DNA of 35,513 bases, from NCBI GenBank assembly GCA_011319805.1, contig SJRY01000168.1, positions 1 through 35,513 on the forward strand, in the 5' to 3' direction. Below, piece after piece: positions 10,424 through 20,198 of the stretch. The stretch comes from Macrocybe gigantea (lineage: Eukaryota > Basidiomycota > Agaricomycetes > Agaricales > Callistosporiaceae). The number at the start of each line of letters is the position of its first letter. Position 1 is the first letter of the stretch. Made by a program: the position numbers and the translations under genes. Below the pieces are notes generated by a model. That model had not been told where the DNA came from, did not search any database, and was given only the letters and a program-made list of their open reading frames with translations.

Positions 10424-10752
10424 AAACTGCAGAAACCCCGTCTCTTGTATTCGATCCGTAATACTCGTCCACAGCCGTCCTATTGTTCAGTGAAATTTAG
10501 CATGTACATAAACTGATTTCGCGGAAGCGTTCTACATGGGGATTGCGAGGACTCACAAGCAGATCGGAGCGTCTCCCTATTCTGTTTTGTTTGCGCATCC
10601 TTCGGGCACCATGACATGTCGCCGAAGTGCTGCCACGCGGATAATGAATGCTGGACAACACTTGCTCCAGTTGCATAATACTTCAGAGGTACGTATCCAA
10701 AGTTTCGCTGCATCCTGCCTTTCAAGTTGAATCGCGTGCTTTTTGTGCAGGC
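10424..10752. other. Spacer between the two GFA genes, with a 5'UTR intron
   Basis: Holds the 3' end of copy 1 and the leader of copy 2. A canonical intron at 10689-10750 (gtacgt ... tttttgtgcag, 62 nt) ends two bases before the copy-2 ATG, so copy 2 probably has a spliced 5'UTR. No coding signal. Confidence 0.5.
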
Positions 10753-11819
10753 ATGACGACTTACGTGACCTCGCGCTGCCACTGCGGCCGCAACGAATAC
10801 AAGGTCGCTTTCAGGACCGCATCTCTCCCTATGGCGAGCGAACTATGCCATTGCAACACCTGCAGGCACAGCACGGGTCAGATGGCCTATCATAGGGTTC
10901 GTATTCAAGGAGTCCCTTTAGAAAACGACGATAGCAACGACAAACCCGCCGACCTAAAGAATCTCACCCAGTACAAAGCCACAGACAGAGAGACGCGTTA
11001 CTTTTGCGGCACTTGCTCCGCACACATGTTTTTGGAAGCTATCGGGGACGACGCGCATTTTAGCGTTGCGGTCGGAACGCTAGACACTGTGGAAGGCATC
11101 TTCAAACCAACTGCTCACCTTTTTTTGCGCGATACGTTGGACGGCGGGCTGGCGAATCATTATCGCACAGCAATGGGCAGTCCGATCGCAAGGTTCGCAG
11201 GGAACAAAGGGAGCGAAACGCTTCCGATCGGATGGAGAGCTGCCGAACTTGAGGCATCTAATACCGAGGAGTCTAAAACCCGTCTATCCCTGTATTGCAA
11301 TTGCGGGGCCAATACCTTCCACGTCATGCGCGAGAAAAGACAGCCCCCTCGTTACAAATGGTGGATTATATCGGGAGGACCGGAAGACCGATCAACTATC
11401 TGATCTTACATTGCGCTTGCAACTCATGCCGCCTTACGAGTGGACAGGAGATTCAGACTTGGATGTTCGTTCCCCGGGTCAATATCGTTGATCCGGCTAC
11501 CTCGCGGCCTGTCGAATTCATGGACCCGAGCAAGAGGCCAAAAGGACTCAAGCAATATGCGTCCACGCCGGAACAGGAGATATATCGCGAGTTTTGCGGC
11601 ACTTGTGGAGCATCGATGTTCTTCTGGACGACCGGCAGAGATTTTCTCGACGTCTCAGGTGGTATTTTAGATCACAACAACTCCGGAGCACGCGCAAGCC
11701 TATGGGGGAAGTGGAATTACCCGGAAATTGGGTGGGCACAGTATGCCCTTAACGAGGACATGCTAGAATCCTTGAGAGAAGGTTTCCTGACTCATGAGAT
11801 ATTGGGCTGGACGGAGTGA
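10753..11819 (+). CDS. Double GFA/CENP-V-domain protein, copy 2, frameshifted
   Basis: Tandem paralogue of the gene at 9368-10423 with the same length and Cys layout: RCHCGRNEY, CHCNTCRHSTGQ, FCGTCSAHMF, then YCNCGANTF, HCACNSCRLTSGQ and FCGTCGASMFFW. The frame breaks once at about 11388, where copy 1 reads GPDKPVNYL and this copy reads GPED then shifts; one missing C (CC instead of CCC) accounts for it and would restore a Pro aligned with copy 1. Upstream frame stops at 11403; downstream frame runs cleanly to 11819. With no intron in copy 1 here, splicing cannot explain it. Either a base-calling error or a young pseudogene; the lack of any other damage favours the first. If real, only the first GFA domain would be made. 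Confidence 0.88.
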
Positions 11820-12087
11820 AAAATCTAGAATTCTAGTAGTTCACAACTTCGACGAGCATGCATTGCCATGCGATGCGAGCTTGTCACAACGATAATGAAT
11901 ATATATCTGACTGCCTGCTAGTGGGTACACGATAATTAATAAACATGCCGTTCTTCCATGGTTGGGATGCCAGTCTGTAGACATTGCGAATGTATGCACA
12001 TGATCCAGATGTGAAGTGATGAGAGACTAATAAATTAAATTGCACCGTAGAATTGTGGGTTCTTGTGGAGACCGTTCCAGTTGCGTT

Positions 12088-12903
12088 TCAGCGGGGTGAC
12101 TGGAGTGAAGTGGTAGAATCCGAGCAATGACGAATTGCGAACTGGAGACTCGGGGCTCGGTCGTCCGTCCGGGATAGAATTATGGCGGTCAAAGTCTGCA
12201 CGAACGTCGCCACGCGGTGCGTCGTAATGAGACCGACAGGTTGCGTGGGGGGCATCCAGTCCTCGGGGAACCGTTCCTCCCTAAGAACGTTGGATAATCG
12301 TTCCTCGGGAATGACACCGTCCTCTTTCTGGAAGACGAGCCACGCCAGGGCCGCCTCGCCAAAAGCGACTGATGTATGAATGGTGTCGAGATGCGTCTTC
12401 GCGCCGAGCTGTATCTGGGCTCGGAGCCTGGCGAACTCGGAAACGGTGACTCCGCGTCGTCGAGAAGCGGTCCTCAGAAGCAGGTTGAGTTTGCCCTCGT
12501 CCACGAGGGAAGGGGCCAGCTTCTCCCCGGGAGCACAGTCGGCATGGACAAGCGACTGGTCGTGCTCAATCACATTATGCCTCCTCAGGTCATCCAAGTT
12601 CAACCGCATTCGCAAGATATCACCACAGAGAAGGATTGCGATGAAGGATAGCATGAATGCGAGTGGAATAGATAGGTTGAAGACTTCCACAAGGCTTTTG
12701 ACCAGCTCAGTGAGCTTAATATCCTTCCCAGATCTCGGCCTATTGACAATAAATCGCGTGAGATCGCTTTGAACACGACATCAAAGCGATTAGAAAAACG
12801 CACAAGTAGCCGTGGTTGGCGAGCATGTTGAGAGCTGGGCATGGTGCTCTGGAGTCCTCCGCAGAAGGGTGAAAGAAAGGTGGCTGTGGATGAAGGATTG
12901 CAT
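12088..12903 (-). CDS. Short-type heme-thiolate peroxygenase/chloroperoxidase family protein
   Basis: Member of the fungal unspecific peroxygenase family, which uses hydrogen peroxide to oxygenate organic substrates. Exon 1 contains APCPALNMLANHGYL with the PCP motif whose Cys ligates heme. After a short intron (about 12748-12801), exon 2 reads PRSGKDIKL, then RHNVIEHDQSL; PCP plus EHD is the signature of the short (family I) enzymes. The motif AFGEAALAW probably carries the acid-base Glu. A TATA box sits 50 bases before the ATG at 12903 (MQSFIHSHLSF), but from that ATG the frame is one base short of the PCP frame, at the AAA run 12872-12874. The N-terminus has no evident secretion signal, unlike the well-studied secreted UPOs. 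The stop is at 12088. The gene is convergent with GFA copy 2. Substrate unknown. Confidence 0.85.
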
Positions 12904-12953
12904 GTTGATCTGAGCACTTGAGCTTGAACAGAATACACGCTCATTCGCTGGCA

Positions 12954-12960
12954 TTATATA
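12954..12960 (-). promoter_or_regulatory. TATA box of the peroxygenase gene
   Basis: TATATAA on the minus strand, about 50 bases before the ATG at 12903. The tight spacing supports that ATG as the start and argues against extra upstream exons. Confidence 0.6.
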
Positions 12961-13730
12961 CTTCTCAAATCTATTCAGAAGCCCAGGTACAAGCGGGAAA
13001 TGCCACAGGGGATGATCGCACTGGCGCCGTGTTTTGATACCGGAATAGATACGCTGGAGGCTTGGCTGAATCAGAGTTCGCGTGCCCGTATTTTGTCCGC
13101 TTTTCCTTCATTGAACCATATCGGACGGACGGTAGATACGCGCGAAGAATAGAAGAACCAATTGCATTTTTCTTTTCTATGCCTCGTTCAAGCCTAAGAG
13201 GAGGACAATTGCACTCGGAGAGTCACAACGTCCGATTCCGGGCTCGGTGAGAAAAGGTATCGATATTACATCCGGAAAGATCATCTCATGGCGCTGTCTG
13301 CTGATGCCCCGCGTTCTATTGATATGACATTGGACCTTCTAGGTTATGCAGGGGTTACCCTTGAGCCTACAGCTGACCGACACGATGCATGCTTCGCATG
13401 CAATCTGACGCTTTCAGTTTCACACGGCTCGGAAAAATCAATCATACTCACCGACCTTCTGCCCTGGCGCGGTTTGTAGAAGATTGTTCAAAAGAAAAAA
13501 GAACACGAGACTCTTCGCGATGATGAATGTATTGCTTAGCTGTACGTTCACTCTATGGCTAGATGTTTCATTGTCAGGCTTTCGAGTGCATCGCATCTGA
13601 ACAAAGTTTGATGGATTGAAGAACTGATTCGTGTTTGGGACACAAAGGTGTCGGTAAATAATTATAAACATAATACAACACGCCTTGCAAAAAGTCACGA
13701 CAGCACCAGTTTTCAGCACTTCAGTGGTCA
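12961..13730. other. Divergent intergenic region, peroxygenase to RRM gene
   Basis: No convincing gene. Open frames at 13062-13250 and 13288-13479 (plus) and 13438-13731 (minus) lack any family resemblance. The right end has the RRM gene promoter. Confidence 0.4.
13663..13668 (+). promoter_or_regulatory. TATA box of the RRM gene
   Basis: TATAAA in aataattataaacataata, 63 bases upstream of the ATG at 13731. Confidence 0.5.
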
Positions 13731-14536
13731 ATGCTGTACAGATCTCTCACGACGACAGCGAGAAGTGTCTTGTCGACATATCGACTTGGCCCACAATTAC
13801 TTCGCCGTGCATTTTGGAATGCATCCAGAACGTCAAGACCTACAGTACTCTGGACCCGGCTTTGGGCGAGTCACCGCACTTTGACTGCCCGTGCCAACAC
13901 GTATGTTGACAGTCCCGAGGGCACTGTGAAACCTCGGGAAATTTTTATTGGCAACCTTGCGTATGGCTCCGACGAAAGCGATGTACAAAAAGCCCTGGAG
14001 CAGTTTGGAAATTTGACTCACATCAGGATCGGTGAGTTTTTGCGGTTCTAGACGGGCGCTGCCAAGGCTTGACTATATATTTAGGCATATCAAATGAAGG
14101 CATTCACAGGGGATTCGCCGTGGCAGAATTTGAAACCGAAGAAGCGGCGAAAAAGGCGGTTGACAGCGCGCAAGAGCAGCCCATACTCATTAACGAGCGT
14201 TATATCCGCGTCCGTCCGTCTGTAACCTCGAATCGCCCAAATAGGGTTCTTTACTTCACAAACTGGGACGGCTCTGAAGATGAGTTGAGAGCTCATCTGC
14301 AAAAGTTTGAGGACGAGCTCGAACTCGTCATGCTCAGTACGTCCAACCACCAAATAAGTATGTCGTCTGGCTCGTTAAATACCATCATTTTGTCGCGCTC
14401 TGCAGTGCGGGATAGCCGGAAGCAAGGGCAAGGTTTCATACGTTGTCACACTCTTCATGGCGCGCAACAGGTGTTGGATTATCTTCGCCAACAGGACCCA
14501 GACTTCGCAGTGGAGTATTCCCACAAGTCAAGATGA
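13731..14536 (+). CDS. RNA-binding protein with two RRM-like domains, probably mitochondrial
   Basis: Three exons (13731-14031, 14085-14336, 14406-14536) give about 226 residues. The first 55 or so residues are rich in Arg, Ser, Thr and Leu and poor in acidic residues (MLYRSLTTTARSVLSTYR), which looks like a mitochondrial presequence. The first RRM has RNP2 IFIGNLAYG and RNP1 RGFAVAEFE, with the alpha helix SDVQKALEQFG. A second, more divergent RRM starts at NRVLYFTNWDGSEDEL and has QGFIRCHTL as its RNP1-like strand. The ORF stops at 14536 with SHKSR. It resembles small fungal RRM proteins that act on mitochondrial RNA, but no target can be named. Convergent with the next gene, 250 bases apart. 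Confidence 0.85.
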
Positions 14537-14786
14537 AAAGGCATGGTGCCGCGTCCATGGCTTTTGATTGGCCCTTTTTCGACCTCAGTTTTATCTTTCG
14601 GGAGTGATTGGAATGGGCTATTAAAGAGTCAGACGAAAGCGCATGCGACGCTGTGACATCGTGCTAGCTTTCAACTCCAGTACCAGTATTTTGTGGACAC
14701 GCCGGCTCAAATGCATAGCTCAATAAATTAATATATATAATAACAGTGCACACTTCAGTAGTGGAAGCCTGCTGCATGTGTCTGTC

Positions 14787-15833
14787 TCAGTCACTCAGGA
14801 CTGCCAGATAGCTCTTGAGAACAAACATAAAAATCGGTCACGAAACAAACTTAATTCATTTCCGTGCTTACCTCGCGCTCTTCCAAAAACTCAAGGTATG
14901 TAAGAGCTACCGCGATCCAAAAACTGGTGTCAATGCCGAGTGCTCGCTCCTCCTTCGCATCAATCTCTATCGTTCCTGTAAAAGAACGGAACGTGTAAAC
15001 TGGTGTGCGGTCATAGAATGTTAGGACGGGTATGAGCGGAGCGCTGCTAGAATAAATAGGTATGTGCAGTCTGGATTCGTTTCCGGAGACATAAGGAACC
15101 GAGTTTGAGTTTGGACCGGGTGGCATGCGAGAAAGCGTAAACGAGTTGGATTGCGAAGGCTTCTGATTTTTGAGGAGCGACATGGCTCTCGAAAAGAAGG
15201 AGCTGCTCGTCAATGGCGTTTCCTGCCAAGTGTGGGGTGCTAGTATGAATTGTGTGATTTGTGTTGAAGGGGGTTGCAATGTAGGAGAGACCACCGGACT
15301 CGTCGCAACTTCTTCTAGCTTTGCATGGATAGATTCCGGTGGAGGTGGGTCGATTACGATGGCAGGCGGACTGGGCGGGTACGAATGGATCACCGTCGCG
15401 GAGTCCAAGTTGTCGTCAGATGTAGGTCCAAATTGGTTCGCGTTGGGCACGCTGGTGCGAGACCGAAAGGAAAGGGCAGCTTCGACAAAATGAGGGGACG
15501 ACTGTGGTACGGGGGTCAAAGGTATGAAGACACCTGGAGGAAATGTTGGGGATCTTAGCCGGATGTACCAGCCGCGTTTGGGTCGATGGATGGTCCAGAG
15601 AATGGTGCTAGTCGGGTTGTGCTAGGCTCCGAGTTCGTTTGTCATTCATGCGAAATATCAATCATCGAAGGGCCATCCACGTACGACGATGTGCTCTATG
15701 ATTTCTTCATCGCTCAGGAACCTTTCCTTGACCATAGTGAGCAATGAACGAGAGAAGTTATTGAATAGTTATGGCGACAGACCTTGAACCAAGTGACAGA
15801 ATCAGAATGCTCCTCCGAAACGTTGATTCTCAT
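14787..15833 (-). CDS. Conserved-looking hypothetical protein, Pro/Ser-rich middle
   Basis: About 310 residues over four exons; no family recognised. The start is the ATG at 15833 (MRINVSEEHSDSVTWFK), the first in frame with room for a promoter before the divergent COQ8 gene. Spliced exons read KERFLSDEEIIEHIV, then WTIHRPKRGWYIRL, a long exon down to about 14861 with a Pro-rich central part (YPPSPPAIVIDPPPPES), and a hydrophobic C-terminal segment TSFWIAVALTYLEFLEER. The last exon adds SYLAVLSD after a gtaagc intron and stops at 14787. Introns have good GT..AG ends and all phases agree. The compact ends (WTIHRPKRGWYIRL, SFWIAVALTYLEFL) look conserved while the middle looks disordered. Confidence 0.75.
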
Positions 15834-16154
15834 AGAATCTTGTATCACATCAGAGCTAGCAGAGCCATTTAACGGCACATCCCTTGACGCAGATGCGAGC
15901 CGAAATGCGGTTACCTCTGAACGTTGAACCGCAGCAGTCTCCTTGGCTCTAGTGACGCCAGCGTCAATCGCGACTCCGAAGCTGCGAGGACCATCGCCTG
16001 ACGATCGTTCACAGGTCGAATACGACAATGATGAGCTATATGGAGTGCTCTTGGCAGAACCCTGAATGGCCGTGGAGGTGATCGACACGACAAACACCGT
16101 AGCCGAGCCTCCGTCGTATTTGCAACCGCCAAATACGTCCACAGGCCTTTCTTC
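15834..16154. other. Bidirectional promoter region, unknown gene and COQ8
   Basis: Only about 320 bases separate two divergent starts. The minus strand stays open through most of it but without an in-frame ATG, so coding there is unlikely. No TATA box seen on either strand. Confidence 0.45.
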
Positions 16155-18464
16155 ATGCCACCAGGCCCAGCGTACAACTGGTTCTGCGTGCTATGTTCTG
16201 CTGCTAATATCCTCTCGCGCGCTGCTCAGATTAGGGCCGCTCAACTCGCTCGTTCGCCGCAGAGTCTGCCACGCGCCGCTGCATCGCGGAATGTCACCGA
16301 AATTAACGAACCCTTGCCGGGTCGAGCTGGCGTTGAATCTACGCCCACCGTTCAAGAGCAAGAGCTAGAGCGCGTAGAACCAGTTGAGGCGCCCTCCAAC
16401 GAGGCACCTGCAGAACGCGTCGTTGGATATACACCAACGCGACCGATAATAGGAACAGGTGCGCCGGAGACTGTAGCACCTTCGCCTGCGCTATTAGAGT
16501 CAAGCCAGGAGACGGAAGCTTTGAACCTGACCAAGGTACGCATATATCCATTTCTGAAGTTAGAGTCGTTCTGGAGCTCATCCAAAGTTCAAATCTAGGA
16601 ATTTACTCCTCGAATACGGAACCTGCAATCTTCCAAAGTTCCCTCTTCACGCGTAGGACGGCTCTTCCATTACGGAGGTTCGACGTTGTTTTCGGAGCTT
16701 TTAAAAATATGCTGATGAACGTGTTCGTCAGGTCTAGCAGCCTCGCTCGGTTATGGCGCGGCATCAGAAATCATACGTCGCACGACGAATTCGTCCCAGC
16801 AAAACGAGTCTCCCTTGCTCATGACGGAATCCAATATCAAGCGTCTGGTCTCAAAGTTATCACAAATGCGCGGAGCGGCGCTGAAGTTAGGACAGTTCTT
16901 CAGCATACAAGGTATGGAACGTTTTGTAGATCGTTCAGAGGCAATCTAAGGAAGTCATTTTGCAGACACAAATGTTCTACCGCCTGAGATCGATAAAATT
17001 TTCCGAAGAGTTCAAGATAGTGCCCATTATATGCCCGATTGGCAAATGGAGGTCATTACCCTTTGTTCTGATCCTGCCACAGGCGCATGTTCTAAATCTC
17101 CGACTTGGTTCAGCAAGTAATGAAGAGTTCTTTGGGGCTAAACTGGGCTAAATTTTTCACTTCCCTCGATCGCATTCCCTTTGCGGCTGCTTCCATTGGT
17201 CAAGTGCACAACGCTGTGTTGTCGCCCGAGTTTTCGCCCACTGGCTTGCCCGAACCTGTCGCAGTGAAGATACAATTTCCCAATATCACCGCGTCCATTG
17301 AGAGCGATATTGGTTACATCAAGCTGCTGCTGACCGCGTCCAAGTTACTTCCTAAAGGGCTGTTCCTTGACCGCACGATTCAGGTATGCCTAGGCCTGTC
17401 CATCTATATCTAGGATCGTGAACACTGAAATAGACTTGGACTTGTGACGAAGGTCATGAAGGACGAGCTTGCGGATGAGTGTAATTATGCCCGCGAAGCT
17501 TCGTTCTTGAGGTCTTTTGGGGACGCAGACCACCTAGGAAGGGACCCCAGATTCAAAGTACCTTGGGTTTGGGACGGAAGTACTGAGAGCGTATTGATTA
17601 TGGAACGCGTTGATGGCGTCAGTGTCGGAGAAGGCGACGTTAGTTCTCTTTCCCGACAGGATCGGAATGATGCGAGTATTTTCTTCTCTGCTCCCCGGGA
17701 CTACTTTCCTCACTCATGTTTTAATAATAAACTCTCTTCAGATCGCAAGCCGGATAATGGAATTATGCTTGAAGGAGCTTTTTGAGTTTAGGGCCATGCA
17801 GACGGATCCCAACTGGTCCAATTTCCTCTGGAACGTGCGAACACGCCAGGTCGGTCGTGTCTCGTAGCCGTGACTTCTCTTCTATTCAGACACGATGATG
17901 GCTGTGCAGATTGAATTGGTTGACTTCGGAGCGACGCGCGAGTACTCCAAGGAATTCATGGATAGTTGGCTTCGCCTCCTACTAGCAGCAGCTTCAGAAG
18001 ACCGAGACGCGTGTATCGAGTGGAGTTTGAAGCTCGGATATCTGACTGGGAAAGAAAATGACGTAAGTGCATGTGCAATGGCCCTTGGTAGTAAATTTCA
18101 CATACTCTTCTTTTCAGATCATGTTAAACGCACACGTGGATTCCATGATGCTGCTTGCCACTCCCTTCAATGCATCGTCGCCCCAGCCATTCAGCTTCGG
18201 CCCAGGATCTCGTTGGTCTGACATCACCGGTGAAATACGCGCAAAGATACCAGTCATGCTGGCACATAGATTGACACCACCACCTAGAGAAACTTACAGT
18301 CTGAATAGGTAATGAAATTATCTGTGAACAGACGGCGACGAACTGAAGAATTTTGCTGCAGAAAACTCAGTGGAACGTTTTTGTTGGCCTCCCGCCTTCA
18401 AGCGACATTCGATACCAAAGCCATTTGGAATAGAATAGTTAGGAACTACGAATTTGCATCGTAA
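16155..18464 (+). CDS. COQ8: COQ8/ABC1 atypical kinase of coenzyme Q biosynthesis
   Basis: UbiB-family protein kinase-like ATPase that supports assembly of the mitochondrial coenzyme Q complex (ADCK3/ADCK4 in animals). The start [22 protein letters not shown] is followed by a low-complexity region. Diagnostic motifs: the invariant KxGQ in ALKLGQFF, the Ala-rich loop [11 protein letters not shown] that replaces a Gly-rich loop, the lysine in VAVKIQFP, the Glu-rich segment [11 protein letters not shown], the catalytic-loop sequence [12 protein letters not shown], and the DFG in [11 protein letters not shown]. About nine exons; phases agree through to FEFAS-like end RNYEFAS at 18464. The intron at 17672-17741 has a GC donor (gcgagt). 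No frame break. Convergent with OPI3, 200 bases apart. Confidence 0.95.
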
Positions 18465-18663
18465 TCCCTCGGGCTTCCAGACTCTCGGCTCAAAACTAAA
18501 TCATTAGCATCCTAAAACATGTTGAAGTTGATAGGGAAAACAAGTGTGTCTATCTGGCGTTGAAACCACGATGATAATGTATGTGTCAGTATGGAGTCCG
18601 TTTTTCTCCGTTCCGTCTCGTCATGTCCAACGTAGGAGATCCTATGAAATGAACGATAGGAAA

Positions 18664-19561
18664 TCATGAACTTTTCTTGGTTTCGTTTGCCCGTCTTGAG
18701 TATATCATATCTGTGAAGGGACTTTCGGAGAGGTCAGCACATTCACCAGTGCTATTATTGGGAAGTCGCACCCTTCGAAGCGCAATGCTATCATATAGAC
18801 GATGTATACATACAGAGACACAAAGAGGCCCGCTGGCCGTTCGTACCTTTCACAACAAGTGTAGGTTGGTCACGGGATACGTGAAAGGAAAGACGAAGCT
18901 TACCAGAGAGCGGTTGCGACAAAGCACATGGTACTTCCAACGTACATTGGGTCCCGGAGGACGTTGAAAGGAAAACTAAGACGGACAGAAGACTTAAAAC
19001 TCGTGACGAAGCAGAGTCGAAGGAGAATGCGGTACCCTTCCACACGATGGTCCATAAGAATCCCAAAGTAATCACCGAGGAACGTCCCTGTTATACCCAG
19101 CGCCCAAGTGGACGTCAACACGAAAGTCTGCCCGAGGACGAACAGGACTATTGGGACGAGGGTGGCAAGAGGCTCAGGCAGAAGCGCCTTGCGAGGCTGA
19201 CTGTCCAAGGCCTGGTGATACCTAAAACCATGCAAATGAGCTCACGATCACAATAGAAGAAAAGTCCCCTGTGAACCGACAGAGAATCACGCAGAATCCC
19301 AAAGGAGAAAATCATGACCGCCAGGAAGTAGCAAGCGTTCCGCGCGTTGCCGCCGAACAGACGCGTCAAGGTCTTGTTCTTGTACTCTTGAATTTGAAAA
19401 GAAGTCAGAGGGATGGCGTATTCGGAGTCGTGCGAGGCCTCACCATTCTGGGCGACGATGTTCCAAGCCAGCGGGTTGAACGCGACCGACAGCAAAGCGA
19501 TCTTCAGCGACGGCTGAGAGAGATCGATCAAAGAGCCAAAGTCGAGCACAGAAGTGGACAT
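18664..19561 (-). CDS. OPI3: Phospholipid methyltransferase (PEMT / OPI3 type)
   Basis: Integral ER membrane enzyme that uses S-adenosylmethionine for the last methylations from phosphatidylethanolamine derivatives to phosphatidylcholine. About 210 residues in six exons: ATG at 19561 (MSTSVLDFGSLIDLSQ), FNPLAWNIVAQ, EYKNKTLTRLFGG, NACYFLAVMIFSFGILRD, then TSTWALGITGTFLGDYFGI, the characteristic GFPFNVLRDPMYVGSTM, and WYERPAGLFVSLYVYIVYM, ending IYSRRANETKKSS at 18664. At least four hydrophobic segments, and the FNV..PMY..ST region is the binding signature of the family. All introns are short GT..AG with matching phases; no break. The plus-strand frames across it are shadows. Confidence 0.93.
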
Positions 19562-20198
19562 TCTAATCTTCTACAGGGACCGACCAGTGTCGTTTTGGAG
19601 GCGGTGGAGACTTTGAAGGACGCGCCCGTTCGTCTCGCTGTCAAATTCGCTTGTTTGGCGTCAAAGCGAGGCAGCGGAAATATCCGTAATTAATATCGCG
19701 TTTCGTTCTTGCCTGCAGCCTGCCTATCGCCTATCTACGTCAATTCAGTCCATTATTCTCTTTTCCAGTTTGTTGTTAGTCGAGGCAGTAATTTGCAGCA
19801 TTTACACTCAGGTTGACTGGCGATTGACACTTGACGCCATCTTGGACAACGTCGATATTGTTGAAGGCGACATCGACTACTCTTATGCAGCAGCGCTCTG
19901 TCCCTGTCTCACCGAAAAACTCTGACTTCAGACATTTGGTTGGTCATGCGGTCGCAATGAACTTTTTTTTTCAAGGCCGAGCATCGTAAATCCGTCCTTA
20001 GAACCCCGTTATCACATTGCCGTGCATGGGATATGCATATGAATTCCATGGTAACAAAGTAATATAGTTCGTAAGTCCGAAGCTTCACTCGAAGTTCAGA
20101 GATGTGTTCAACAAACCCGAAGTCTCTCATTTTGATCCCCCGTCCGATTTTACCTACCATACCTGAGCCACACAACTCTGCTTGACAATGTGCTAGCT
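19562..20198. other. Intergenic between P450 copy 2 and OPI3
   Basis: Upstream region of OPI3 and downstream region of P450 copy 2. One minus-strand frame at 19909-20202 has no family resemblance. I see no gene, repeat or RNA here. Confidence 0.45.

Noticed and set aside
15911..16177. Minus-strand frame as an N-terminal extension of the unknown protein
   Set aside because: It overlaps the COQ8 start and is not in the frame of the downstream exons; the ATG at 15833 gives a simpler model.
19047..19693. Charged plus-strand open frames
   Set aside because: Antisense of OPI3, whose membrane and binding motifs are unambiguous.
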